Under the pieces are notes generated by a model, which ran no database searches, had not been told where the DNA came from, and was given only the letters and a program-made list of their open reading frames with translations. Positions 43,238 through 52,671 of a stretch of DNA of 64,000 nt are shown in pieces (position 1 is the stretch's first letter; every line of letters begins with the position of its first letter). Source of the stretch: Solwaraspora sp. WMMD406 (lineage in GTDB: Bacteria; Actinomycetota; Actinomycetes; Mycobacteriales; Micromonosporaceae); NCBI RefSeq assembly GCF_029626025.1, contig NZ_JARUBF010000001.1, forward strand, positions 1,984,001 through 2,048,000, written 5' to 3'. Position numbers and translations under genes: made by a program.

Positions 43238-46200
43238 ATGAACCGGCGTCCGGTGACGAAGTCCAAACGCGCGTCCTTGGCCGGTGACGACCGCCGCGAG
43301 CCTGACGCGGTACGCGGCGGCCGGCCCGGTGATCCGGATCCGACCACCGTGCCCCGACCCACCGGTCAGACCCAGGGATGGACGTTCACGCCGCCGGAGA
43401 CCACGCTCGCGGCGGTCGTCGACGACAGCGACGACGCCGACCTCGACGAGCCGATGCCCAGCGCCGAGCGGTTGATCGCCCAGGCCGTCTCGCTCGCCGA
43501 CGCCGATCACGACACCGCCTCGCTGGTCGACCGGTTCTGGCGGTTCGCCGCCGACGAGGAACTGATCGGCTACACCCCGCAGGAGATGCTTGCCGCCGCC
43601 CGCTCCCATCGGGAGCTCGCCGCACACCGACTACCCGGCGAGCTGAAACTACGCCTCACCGGCCCGGGTGACGGCCAGCCGCACACCGTCGTCGAGATCG
43701 TCACCGACGACATGCCCTTCCTGGTCGACTCGGTCACCGCGCTGTTGACCGAACGTCATCTCGACGTCCAGGTGCTGGTGCACCCGCTGGTGGTGGTCCG
43801 CCGGGAACCACTCGGTCAGCTCACCGAGGTCGCCGCCGACGTCGAACCCGACGACGCCATCGACGGGGACCTGGTGGAAAGCTGGATGCGGATCGAAATC
43901 GATCCCATCCGCGACCCCGACGACCGCGACCGGCTCGGCCGTGACCTGCAGCGGGTCCTCACCGACGTACGGGAAGCCGTCGAGGACTGGCCCAAGATGC
44001 GTCGGCGGGCCCTGTCCATCGCCGACGAACTCGACCGCGCCGGGCGGACGTCGAGCGTTCCGCCCGTACCCGAGAAGGACATCAGCGACTCGGTCGAACT
44101 GCTCCGCTGGCTCGCCGATGACCATTTCACCTTCCTCGGCTACCGCGAGTACCGGCTGGCGGACAGCGGTGCCGGGGACAAGGCGCTGGTCGCGGTGCTC
44201 GGCACCGGGCTGGGAATCCTCCGCCAGGATCAGACCCGACCGCGGCTGCTGGCCTCGATGACCCCGCAGGCGGCCGCCAAGGCGTTGGAGCAGCGCCTGC
44301 TGATCATCACCAAGGCGAATTCGCGGGCCACCGTGCACCGGTCCGCCTACCTGGACTACATCGCGTTCAAGATCTTCGACGCCTCCGGCGCGGTCGTCGG
44401 GGAACGCCGGTTCCTCGGCCTGTTCTCCAACGCCGCGTACCGCACCAGCGTGCAGGAACTGCCGGTGGTCCGGCGCAAGGTCGCGGAGGTGCTGGAACGC
44501 TCCGGACTGAGCCCGCGCAGCCACTCCGGCAAGGACCTGCTGCAGATCCTGGAGACCTACCCGCGCGACGAACTGTTCCAGATCCGCACCGACGACCTCT
44601 ACCACGCCGTACTCGGGGTGCTGCGGATGGCGGGTCGTCGGCAGCTGCGGCTGTTCGTCCGCCAGGACGGCTACGGGCGGTTCATGTCCTGCCTGATCTA
44701 CCTGCCCCGGGACCGGTTCACCACCCACAACCGGCTGCGGATGCAGCAGATCCTGCTGCGCGAACTCAACGGCGTCGGCGTCGACTACACCACCCGGGTC
44801 ACCGAGTCGATGCTGGCCCGGGTGCATTTCATCGTGCGTACCGACCCGGCCGACCCACCCACCACGGTCGACGCCGACCGGCTCGCCGAACTGCTCGCCG
44901 ACGCCACCCGCCTGTGGGAGGACGACTTCCGGCTCGTGCTCGACCGCAAACTCGGCGACGAGTCGGCCAAGTCGCTCTACCGGCGGTACGCCAACGCCTT
45001 CCCGGAGGGATACAAGGAGGAACACACCGCGTACCAGGCGGTGCAGGACCTGGCGAAGCTGGAACTGCTGGAGGAACCCAGGCAGCTGGAGATGCACCTG
45101 TTCCGTCCGTCCGGCGCGGACGTCGACGAACGAGACGTCCGGTTCAAGGTCTACCGGTACGGCGAACCGATGGTGCTCTCCGACGTCCTGCCGGTGCTGC
45201 ACTCCCTCGGCGTGCAGGTGATCGACGAGCGGCCGTACGAGATCGGCCGCGCCGACCAGCTGATCTACCTCTACGATTTCGGGTTGCGGCTGCCGGTCGG
45301 CGCGCGGGCGTTGGCCGAGGTCCGCCCGCACGTGGAGAACGCCTTCTCCGCCGCCTGGCGCGGCGAGGCCGAGATCGACGGGCTCAACGAACTGGTGCTA
45401 CGGGCCGGGCTGACCTGGCGGCAGGTGGTGGTGCTGCGGACGTACGCGAAGTATCTGCGCCAGGCGGGCACCGTCTTCTCCCAGGAGTACATGGAGTCGA
45501 CGTTCGTCAGCTATCCGGCGATCGCCCGGCTGCTGGTCGATCTCTTCGAGGCCCGTTTCTCGCCGAGCACCGGCGTCGACGACGAGCAACGGCGCCGACG
45601 CGGACAGGAACTCGTCGCCTCGGTCGGGCACCAGTTCGACCAGGTCGACAGCCTCGACCAGGACCGGATCCTGCGAGGTTACCTGACACTGATCCTGGCC
45701 ACCCTTCGGACCAACTTCTACCAGCGGGGGCCCGACGGCCGGCCGATCCCGTACGTGGCGGTCAAGCTCGACCCGCAGGCCATCCCGGATTTGCCGGCCC
45801 CCAGACCGAGGTACGAGATCTTCGTCTATTCACCCCGGTTCGAGGGCGTGCATCTGCGGTTCGGCGAGGTCGCCCGGGGTGGGCTGCGCTGGTCGGACCG
45901 GCGGGAAGACTTCCGGACCGAGGTGCTCGGCCTGGTCAAGGCGCAGATGGTCAAGAACGCGGTGATCGTGCCGGAGGGGGCCAAGGGCGGGTTCGTGGTC
46001 AAACCGTCCGGCGGTGCGACGCGTGGGCGCGGCTCGTCGGAGCCACCGGACCGGGAAGCGGTGCAGGCCGAAGGGGTGGCCTGCTACCAGCAGTTCATCT
46101 CCGGCCTGCTGGACGTCACCGACAACATCGTCGGCGGCCGGATCGTACCCCCGCCCCGGGTGATCCGGCACGACGGCGACGACCCGTACCTGGTGGTCGC

Positions 46201-48316
46201 CGCCGACAAGGGCACCGCGACCTTTTCCGACGTGGCCAACGCGATCTCGCTGTCGCGGGGTTTCTGGCTGGGCGACGCCTTCGCCTCCGGTGGTTCCGCC
46301 GGCTACGACCACAAGCGGATGGGTATCACCGCCCGAGGCGCCTGGGAGTCGGTCAAGCGGCACTTCCGGGACTTGGGCGTGGACATCCAGCGGGAGAGCG
46401 TCACGGTCGCCGGCATCGGCGACATGTCCGGTGACGTGTTCGGCAACGGGATGCTGCTATCCGACCGGTTGCGCCTGGTCGCGGCCTTCGACCATCGGCA
46501 CGTCTTCCTCGACCCGGAACCGGATCCGGCCGTCTCCCACGCCGAACGGCGCCGGATGTTCGACCTGCCGCGGTCGTCGTGGGCCGACTACCGTCCGGAG
46601 CTGATTTCCGCCGGCGGCGGGGTGTATCCGCGTACGGCCAAGTCGGTGCCGATCAGTCCGCAGGTCCGCACGCTGCTCGGCCTCGACGACGCCGTCGACG
46701 TGCTGAGCCCGCCGGAGCTGATCCGGGCGATCCTGCGCGCCCCGGTGGACCTGCTGTTCAACGGCGGGATCGGCACCTACGTCAAGGCGTCGACGGAGTC
46801 GCACGCCGAGGTCGGCGACAAGGCCAACGACGCGATCCGCATCGACGGCCGGTCGGTGCGGGCGAAGGTGATCGGCGAGGGCGGCAACCTGGGACTCACC
46901 CAGCGCGGCCGGATCGAGTACGCCGCCTCGGGCGGCCGGATCTACACCGATTTCATCGACAACTCGGCCGGGGTGGACTGCTCCGACCACGAGGTCAACA
47001 TCAAGATCCTGCTCGGCGCGGCGGTCGCCGACGGGGAGTTGACCGTGCCGGAGCGAGACATGTTGCTGGCCGAGATGACCGACGAGGTCGCCGCGCTGGT
47101 GCTGCGGGACAACTACGGTCAGGCCCGCGCGCTGGCCAACGCCCGCGCGCAGTCCCGCGCGCTGCTGCCGGTGCACCGCCGGCTCATCGCCGACCTGGAA
47201 CAGGCCGGGCACCTCGACCGTGACCTGGAGGCGCTGCCCGGCGACGACGAGTTGGCCGAGCGGATCGCCGCCGGTGCCGACGGGCTGACCAGCCCCGAGT
47301 TCGCGGTGCTGCTGGCCTACACCAAGATCGCGCTGGAGCGGGAGGCGCTCGCCGACGGGCTGGCCGACGAACCCTGGACCGACCAGGTCCTGGTCGACTA
47401 CTTCCCGACCCCGCTGCGCGAGCGGTACGCCGAGCGGATGTCGGGGCACCGGCTGCGTCGGGAGATCGTGGTGACCAGCCTGGTCAACGAAGCGGTCAAC
47501 CGGGGTGGGGTGTCGTTCGCCTTCCGCACGATGGAGGAGACCGGCGCGTCCGCCGCCGACGTGCTGCGGGCCTACGTGGTGGTCCGCGACGTCTTCGGGC
47601 TCGACGAACTCTGGGCCGGTATCGACGCCTTGGACAACGTGGTGCCGACCGAGGTCCAGGTCACGGTGCACTTGGAGAGCCGGCGGCTGCTGGACCGCGC
47701 GGTCCGGTGGCTGGTCACCAACCGCCGGTCGCCGCTGGACGTGCCGGGTGAGACCGCCCGGCTGCGGGCCGGGGTCTCCCGACTGCTGCCCGAACTCGGC
47801 AGCTACTTCCGGGGCGACGAGCGCGAATCGCTGCGGGCGCACGTCGAGACGATGATCGGTCGTGGGTTGCCGGCGGAGCTCGCCGACCGGGCCACCCGGA
47901 TCATGTACAGTTTTGGCCTGCTCGACGTGGTGGAGGCCGCCGCCGACACCGACCGGGACGTCACCGAGGTGGCCGCCGTCTACTTCATGCTCTCCGAACG
48001 GTTCCGGGTCGACTGGTTGCTCTCCAAGATCTCCCTGCTGCCCAGGGAGGACCGGTGGCAGACGCTGGCCCGTACGGCGTTGCGCTACGACCTGTACGCG
48101 GCGCTCGCGGCGTTGACCGTGGAGGTGCTCACCAGCACCAAGTCGGATCTGCCGGTCGGTGAGCGGGCCGAGCAGTGGGAGCAGGCCAACGCCAGCGCCG
48201 TGGTCCGGGTGAGCCGGGCGATGGAGGACTTCGCGCATTCGCCGGCCGATCTCGCCGCGCTGTCCGTTCTGCTACGCCAGATCCGGACCCTGGTCCGCAC
48301 CTCCTCGGCCACCTGA
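43238..48316 (+). CDS. NAD-specific glutamate dehydrogenase, large (180-kDa class)
   Basis: A 1,692-residue protein of the L_180 glutamate dehydrogenase family (EC 1.4.1.2). The first ~700 residues are ACT-like and helical regulatory domains (TDDMPFLVDSVTALL near residue 160). The catalytic core begins around residue 870 with EVARGGLRWSDRREDFRTEV. It continues with GLVKAQMVKNAVIVPEGAKG and KGGFVVKP, where the catalytic lysine lies. A Rossmann part includes GIGDMSGDVFGNGML and VIGEGGNLGLTQRGRIEY. It deaminates glutamate to 2-oxoglutarate with NAD. ATG 43238 with GAGGGGAG upstream. The downstream spacer has an unusual hairpin repeat array. Confidence 0.93.
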   Translation: MNRRPVTKSKRASLAGDDRREPDAVRGGRPGDPDPTTVPRPTGQTQGWTFTPPETTLAAVVDDSDDADLDEPMPSAERLIAQAVSLADADHDTASLVDRFWRFAADEELIGYTPQEMLAAARSHRELAAHRLPGELKLRLTGPGDGQPHTVVEIVTDDMPFLVDSVTALLTERHLDVQVLVHPLVVVRREPLGQLTEVAADVEPDDAIDGDLVESWMRIEIDPIRDPDDRDRLGRDLQRVLTDVREAVEDWPKMRRRALSIADELDRAGRTSSVPPVPEKDISDSVELLRWLADDHFTFLGYREYRLADSGAGDKALVAVLGTGLGILRQDQTRPRLLASMTPQAAAKALEQRLLIITKANSRATVHRSAYLDYIAFKIFDASGAVVGERRFLGLFSNAAYRTSVQELPVVRRKVAEVLERSGLSPRSHSGKDLLQILETYPRDELFQIRTDDLYHAVLGVLRMAGRRQLRLFVRQDGYGRFMSCLIYLPRDRFTTHNRLRMQQILLRELNGVGVDYTTRVTESMLARVHFIVRTDPADPPTTVDADRLAELLADATRLWEDDFRLVLDRKLGDESAKSLYRRYANAFPEGYKEEHTAYQAVQDLAKLELLEEPRQLEMHLFRPSGADVDERDVRFKVYRYGEPMVLSDVLPVLHSLGVQVIDERPYEIGRADQLIYLYDFGLRLPVGARALAEVRPHVENAFSAAWRGEAEIDGLNELVLRAGLTWRQVVVLRTYAKYLRQAGTVFSQEYMESTFVSYPAIARLLVDLFEARFSPSTGVDDEQRRRRGQELVASVGHQFDQVDSLDQDRILRGYLTLILATLRTNFYQRGPDGRPIPYVAVKLDPQAIPDLPAPRPRYEIFVYSPRFEGVHLRFGEVARGGLRWSDRREDFRTEVLGLVKAQMVKNAVIVPEGAKGGFVVKPSGGATRGRGSSEPPDREAVQAEGVACYQQFISGLLDVTDNIVGGRIVPPPRVIRHDGDDPYLVVAADKGTATFSDVANAISLSRGFWLGDAFASGGSAGYDHKRMGITARGAWESVKRHFRDLGVDIQRESVTVAGIGDMSGDVFGNGMLLSDRLRLVAAFDHRHVFLDPEPDPAVSHAERRRMFDLPRSSWADYRPELISAGGGVYPRTAKSVPISPQVRTLLGLDDAVDVLSPPELIRAILRAPVDLLFNGGIGTYVKASTESHAEVGDKANDAIRIDGRSVRAKVIGEGGNLGLTQRGRIEYAASGGRIYTDFIDNSAGVDCSDHEVNIKILLGAAVADGELTVPERDMLLAEMTDEVAALVLRDNYGQARALANARAQSRALLPVHRRLIADLEQAGHLDRDLEALPGDDELAERIAAGADGLTSPEFAVLLAYTKIALEREALADGLADEPWTDQVLVDYFPTPLRERYAERMSGHRLRREIVVTSLVNEAVNRGGVSFAFRTMEETGASAADVLRAYVVVRDVFGLDELWAGIDALDNVVPTEVQVTVHLESRRLLDRAVRWLVTNRRSPLDVPGETARLRAGVSRLLPELGSYFRGDERESLRAHVETMIGRGLPAELADRATRIMYSFGLLDVVEAAADTDRDVTEVAAVYFMLSERFRVDWLLSKISLLPREDRWQTLARTALRYDLYAALAALTVEVLTSTKSDLPVGERAEQWEQANASAVVRVSRAMEDFAHSPADLAALSVLLRQIRTLVRTSSAT

Positions 48317-48330
48317 CCGATCGACGCCGC

Positions 48331-48445
48331 CGAGGCGGCATACGCTCCGTTCCAGGCCGCCGAGGCGGCATACGCTCCGTTCCAGGCCGCCGAGGCGGCA
48401 TACGCTCCGTTCCAGGCCGCCGAGGCGGCATACGCTCCGTTTCAG
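48331..48445. repeat. 30-bp tandem repeat with internal hairpin, 3.8 copies
   Basis: Units start at 48331, 48361, 48391 and 48421 (the last partial and slightly changed). At each junction GCCGCC-GA-GGCGGC forms a short GC hairpin, so the array presents a series of stem-loops just after the glutamate dehydrogenase stop (48316). It has no spacers and is not a CRISPR. It may act as a terminator or mRNA-stabilising element, or be a slippage-derived repeat. Confidence 0.9.
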
Positions 48446-48495
48446 ACGACGACTTCGGTACGGGCCGCCAGCCCGTACGACCGGCAGGGGGCAGG

Positions 48496-49158
48496 ATGCT
48501 CGACAAGCGCCTCTACCACCACCTGGTGAGCTGGCTGGGACAGTGGCCGGCCGGCCGGCCACTGCAGGTGGTCGGCTCCGAGCGGCGGGTCCGCCCCGGC
48601 TGGGACGGCCGACCGCATCCGCTGGTGGGCGTGGGGGCACCGGGTGGCGCGGTGCTGTCCGTACCGCCGGACCGGGTGACGGCGGTCCGGGCGATGAGCG
48701 ACCTGCCGGTCGGGGATCTGCTCGCCAAGCTGCCGGCGGCGGTCGGCTACGCCGACTGGCGGGCCCACCGGGCGGTGTTCCGCTACTGCCTGGCACCCGC
48801 GCCGCTGCCCGACGCCGGCGACTGGATCGCGTCCGACGACGAGGTGGTGCCGCCGTGGCTACGCCCGTTCACCGGGCAGGTGTTGGTGGCCCGCGACGCC
48901 GACGGGGCCTTCCTGGCCGGGGTCGGGGTGAAGCGTCACGACGCGCACGGCCAGGAGATCGCGGTCGGAACCGTACCGGCGGCGCGGGGGCAGGGTCTGG
49001 CCCGGCGGCTGGTCGCCCAGGCGGCCCGCCGGGTGCTCGACAACGGCGCGGTCCCCACCTATCTGCACGAGGTGGGCAACCTGGCGTCGGCCCGGGTCGC
49101 CGACGCCGCCGGCTTCCGGGACCGGGGCTGGACGGCGTACGGCATCTCCGCCGACTGA
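48496..49158 (+). CDS. GNAT family N-acetyltransferase
   Basis: A 220-residue protein with a C-terminal GNAT fold. VLVARDADGAFLAGVGV is strand 4, VGTVPAARGQGLARRLVAQ the acetyl-CoA pyrophosphate loop (Q/RxxGxG/A), and YLHEVGNLASARVADAAGF the motif B. The N-terminal ~110 residues are a less typical extension (MLDKRLYHHLVSWLGQWPAG). ATG 48496 sits after AGGGGGCAGG; the longer open frame upstream runs through the repeat array and is not coding. Substrate unknown. Confidence 0.82.
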   Translation: MLDKRLYHHLVSWLGQWPAGRPLQVVGSERRVRPGWDGRPHPLVGVGAPGGAVLSVPPDRVTAVRAMSDLPVGDLLAKLPAAVGYADWRAHRAVFRYCLAPAPLPDAGDWIASDDEVVPPWLRPFTGQVLVARDADGAFLAGVGVKRHDAHGQEIAVGTVPAARGQGLARRLVAQAARRVLDNGAVPTYLHEVGNLASARVADAAGFRDRGWTAYGISAD

Positions 49159-49291
49159 CCGGCCCGGCGACTGCCTCCGGCCCGTCGATCGACTCGGGCT
49201 GACTGACTCCGGCCGCTCGTGGTTCACCCGGTCCGGATGATGCCGGGCCACCCGATTCACGGCGAGTCTGCGATGTGGGCGGAGGGAGCCG

Positions 49292-49699
49292 ATGATGCCG
49301 CAGACGACGCCGGCTGTCGAACAGTCGCAGGTCACACAGGAATTCTTCGATCGGATCACGCGCAAGGAGAGCATCTTCCTGCTGCGTCAGATCTCCGGCA
49401 CGGTCCGGTTCGACCTGGCCCACGACGAGCGGGTGGACTACTGGTTCGTCGCCCTCGACAAGGGCGCGGCGACCGTGACCCGGGAGCAGCGTGACGCGGA
49501 CTGCGTCCTGCGTACCGACCGGGTGATCTTCGAGGCGATGGCCCGTGGAGAGATCAATCCGATGGCGGCGATGCTGCGCGGACAGATCATGGTCCTCGGT
49601 GATCTGCGGCTGCTCATCCTGCTCGAGCGGATGATGCCGGGGCCGCCCGGTGCCCGTGATCCACGCACGTTCGTCCGGCGGGAGAGGACGGAATCATGA
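49292..49699 (+). CDS. SCP2 sterol-binding domain protein
   Basis: A 135-residue single-domain SCP2 protein: GTVRFDLAHDERVDYWFVALDKGAATV, then DCVLRTDRVIFEAMARGEINPMAAMLRGQIMVLGDL. This is the classical order of the SCP2 fold, a hydrophobic-ligand-binding cup. GGAGGGAG precedes ATG 49292 (ATG 49295 is one codon downstream). The stop overlaps the start of the debranching-type enzyme (ATGA), so translation is coupled. Ligand unknown; the link to a glucosidase is unusual. Confidence 0.82.
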   Translation: MMPQTTPAVEQSQVTQEFFDRITRKESIFLLRQISGTVRFDLAHDERVDYWFVALDKGAATVTREQRDADCVLRTDRVIFEAMARGEINPMAAMLRGQIMVLGDLRLLILLERMMPGPPGARDPRTFVRRERTES

Positions 49700-51765
49700 C
49701 CGAGGGAATGGTCAGCATCCTGGACGGAAACACCTTCGTGGTCAGCGACACCCAGGGCGACATCGACGCCTCCCCGGCGGCGCCGACCGGGCTGTTCTCC
49801 TTCGACACCCGGTTCCTGTCGAAGTGGCAGTTGACCATCGACGGCGAACGGCTGAGTTCGCTCTCCGTCGACGACCTGCAGTACTTCGAGGCGCGGTTCT
49901 TCCTGGTGCCGGGCGAGCCGACGCACTACGTCGACGCCGAGATGTCGGTGATCCGGCAACGCTGGGTGGGCGGCAGCTTCGACGAGGAGATCACCATTCT
50001 CAACCACTCCCAGGAGCCGATGGAGCTCACCGTACGGTTGGAAGCGGGTGCGGACTTCGCCGACCTGTTCGAGATCAAGGACGTCCGGCACAAGGTGGGT
50101 AAGCACTACGCACACGTGGACCGGGACAGTCTGCGGCTGGGCTACCAGCGGGAGAGCTTCCATCGGGAGACGATCATCTCCAGCAGTGAGCCGGCGACGA
50201 TCGACGAGCACGGGCTCAGCTTCACCATCACCATCGAACCGCACGGCCAGTGGGTGACCCACATCAAGGTGAAGACCACCGCGATCGGCCCCGACGGGCG
50301 GGACCTGCGGGAAGGGTTGCTCGGCCAGCACTTCGACCGGCCCAAGCCGGAGATGCGCCGCGACCTGGAAGAATGGCTGGCGCGGGCGCCCCGGCTGGCC
50401 TGTGAATGCGAGCCGCTGGCGTCGACGTACAAGCGGAGCATGGTTGACCTGGCCGCGCTGCGCTACACACCGCTGTCGCTCGGCGGGCAGTCGGTGCCGG
50501 CGGCGGGCGTCCCGTGGTTCGCCACCATGTTCGGCCGGGACAGCATCTTCACCAGCCTGCAGGCGCTGCCGTTCGCTCCGGAGCTGGCCTCGTCGACGTT
50601 GAAGCTGCTCGGCGCGTTGCAGGGCAGCAAACTCGACGACTTCCGCGACGAGGAGCCGGGCAAGATCCTGCACGAGATCCGGTACGGCGAGTCGTCGGCG
50701 TTCGAGGAGCAGCCGCACACCCCGTACTTCGGGGCCGCCGACTCGACGCCGCTGTTCGTCGTCCTGCTCGACGAGTACGAGCGGTGGACCGGCGACGTCA
50801 AGCTGGTCCGGGCATTGGAGCAGGAGGCCCGGCGGGCGTTGCACTGGATCGACACCTACGCCGACCTGCTCGGCAACGGCTACGTCTGGTACGAGCGGCG
50901 CAACACCGACACCGGTCTGGAGAACCAGTGCTGGAAGGACTCGTGGGACTCCATCTGCTATCGCGACGGCCGGCTGCCGGAGTTCCCCCGGGCCACCTGC
51001 GAACTGCAGGGATACGCGTACGACGCGAAGGTGCGCGCAGCCCGGCTGGCCCGCGAGATCTGGCGCGACCCGGGGTACGCCGACCAGTTGGAGCGGGAGG
51101 CGGCCGACCTGAAGACCCGGTTCAACCGGGACTTCTGGGTCGCCGACGGTGAGTACTTCGCTCTCGCGCTCGACCCGGAGGGCGGCCAGGTCGACGCGCT
51201 GTCGTCCAACATCGGCCATCTGCTGTGGAGCGGCATCGTCGACACCGCCAAGGCGAAGAAGGTGGCCAAGCATCTGCTCAGCCCCCGGATGTTCTCCGGT
51301 TGGGGGGTGCGCACCCTGGCCGAGGGTGAGGGCCGGTTCAATCCGATCGGCTACCACGTGGGCACGGTCTGGCCGTTCGACAATTCGTTCATCGCCTGGG
51401 GTCTGCGCCGGTACGGGTTCGTGGAGGAGGCGTCCCGGATCGCCGACGGGATCGTCAACGCCGCGCAGTACTTCGACGGCCGCCTGCCGGAGGCGTTCGG
51501 CGGCTACGACCGGGCCTTGACAAAGTATCCGGTGGAGTATCCGACGTCCTGCAGCCCGCAGGCCTGGTCGACCGGCGCCACCTTGTTGCTGCTGCGAACC
51601 CTGCTGGGTCTGGAGCCGCAGGGCGAGCACCTGGTCGTCGATCCTGCGCTGCCGATCGACATGGGTCGTATCGAGTTGCTCGACATACCGGGGCGGTGGG
51701 GGCACATCGACGCCTTCGGCCGTGGCCGGATGGACATCCACCGCAAGCGACGCCAACCGGCCTGA
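49696..51765 (+). CDS. amylo-alpha-1,6-glucosidase / glycogen-debranching-type (GDE N-terminal + alpha/alpha-toroid) enzyme
   Basis: A 689-residue cytoplasmic protein. Residues ~1-220 match the GDE N-terminal (GDE_N_bis) beta-sandwich domain (SFDTRFLSKWQLTIDGERL). Residues ~250-660 form an (alpha/alpha)6 toroid of the GH15/GH63/GH133-like class, with GVPWFATMFGRDSIFTSLQ and NQCWKDSWDSI. The block IGYHVGTVWPFDNSFIAWGL completes the active-site region, with Asp/Glu residues in the expected places. It probably hydrolyses alpha-glucosidic linkages in glycogen or another glucan. Translationally coupled to the SCP2 gene. Confidence 0.88.
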   Translation: MTEGMVSILDGNTFVVSDTQGDIDASPAAPTGLFSFDTRFLSKWQLTIDGERLSSLSVDDLQYFEARFFLVPGEPTHYVDAEMSVIRQRWVGGSFDEEITILNHSQEPMELTVRLEAGADFADLFEIKDVRHKVGKHYAHVDRDSLRLGYQRESFHRETIISSSEPATIDEHGLSFTITIEPHGQWVTHIKVKTTAIGPDGRDLREGLLGQHFDRPKPEMRRDLEEWLARAPRLACECEPLASTYKRSMVDLAALRYTPLSLGGQSVPAAGVPWFATMFGRDSIFTSLQALPFAPELASSTLKLLGALQGSKLDDFRDEEPGKILHEIRYGESSAFEEQPHTPYFGAADSTPLFVVLLDEYERWTGDVKLVRALEQEARRALHWIDTYADLLGNGYVWYERRNTDTGLENQCWKDSWDSICYRDGRLPEFPRATCELQGYAYDAKVRAARLAREIWRDPGYADQLEREAADLKTRFNRDFWVADGEYFALALDPEGGQVDALSSNIGHLLWSGIVDTAKAKKVAKHLLSPRMFSGWGVRTLAEGEGRFNPIGYHVGTVWPFDNSFIAWGLRRYGFVEEASRIADGIVNAAQYFDGRLPEAFGGYDRALTKYPVEYPTSCSPQAWSTGATLLLLRTLLGLEPQGEHLVVDPALPIDMGRIELLDIPGRWGHIDAFGRGRMDIHRKRRQPA

Positions 51766-51791
51766 CCGCGCGTGCCGTAGTCTTGGCGATC

Positions 51792-52670
51792 GTGCGAGTC
51801 GGGATCGTCATTCTGCCGGACGAACCATGGTCGGTGACCGCCGAGCGGTGGCGGCAGGCCGAGCGGTGGGGTTTCGACCATGCCTGGACCTACGACCATC
51901 TGGGCTGGCGTGACCTGGTCGACGGGCCCTGGTTCGACGCGGTGCCGACGCTGACCGCCGCCGCCACGGTCACTTCCCGGATTCCGCTGGGCACCCTGGT
52001 CGCCTCGCCGAACTTCCGTCACCCGGTGCACTTCGCCCGCGAGATCACCGCGGTGGACGACATCTGCGACGGGCGGCTGCTGCTCGGCATCGGTGCCGGT
52101 GGGCAGGGCTTCGACGCCGAGGTGCTCGGTGTCGCGCCGTTGTCGCCCCGCGCCCGGGTCGACCGGTACGCCGAGTTCGTCGAGTTGCTCGATCGGCTGC
52201 TGCGCGAACAGCGGGTCACCTGGCGGGGACGCTACTTCGAGGCGGTGGACGCCCGGAGCACCCCGGGCTGCCGGCAGCAGCCCCGCGTACCGTTCGTGCT
52301 GGCCGCGAACGGTCCCCGGTCGATGGCGCTGGCAGCGCGGTTCGGCGCCGGCTGGGTGACCACCGGGACGGTCTTCGACGACTTGGACGGCTGGTGGGCG
52401 TCGGTGGCCGGGCTGGCGGACCGGTGTACGGCGGCGATGGACGAGGCCGGCCGGGATCCGGCCGGCCTGCGCCGTTACCTCTTGTTGGATTCCGCGCCGG
52501 TCTTTTCCCTTTCCAGCGCGAGCTTCTTCGCCGACGCCGTCGAGCGGGCCGCTGGTCTCGGGTTCACCGACGTGATCGTGCACTGGCCACGTCGGAGCAG
52601 TTGGTACGCCGGTGACGAGCGGGTCCTCGTCGAGGTCGCCACCGAGGTGCTGCCGACCCTGCGCAGGTGA
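51792..52670 (+). CDS. LLM-class F420-dependent oxidoreductase
   Basis: A 292-residue luciferase-like TIM-barrel protein: VRVGIVILPDEPW start, HAWTYDHLGWRDL, SRIPLGTLVASPNFRHPVHFAREITAVDDICDGRLLLGIGAGG (F420/FMN core) and PFVLAANGPRSMALAARFGAGW. The second such enzyme in the window, only distantly related to the one at 27769. GTG 51792 is chosen by homology to family N-termini; no clear ribosome-binding site. It converges with the protease gene one base beyond its stop. Substrate unknown. Confidence 0.85.
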   Translation: MRVGIVILPDEPWSVTAERWRQAERWGFDHAWTYDHLGWRDLVDGPWFDAVPTLTAAATVTSRIPLGTLVASPNFRHPVHFAREITAVDDICDGRLLLGIGAGGQGFDAEVLGVAPLSPRARVDRYAEFVELLDRLLREQRVTWRGRYFEAVDARSTPGCRQQPRVPFVLAANGPRSMALAARFGAGWVTTGTVFDDLDGWWASVAGLADRCTAAMDEAGRDPAGLRRYLLLDSAPVFSLSSASFFADAVERAAGLGFTDVIVHWPRRSSWYAGDERVLVEVATEVLPTLRR

Positions 52671-52671
52671 A

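Noticed and set aside
46457-48238. A ~590-residue open frame antisense to the glutamate dehydrogenase gene
   Set aside because: Low-complexity His/Arg/Gly/Pro composition; the dehydrogenase strand is unmistakable.
48331-48445. CRISPR-like repeat array
   Set aside because: The units abut directly with no spacers, and no cas genes are nearby.
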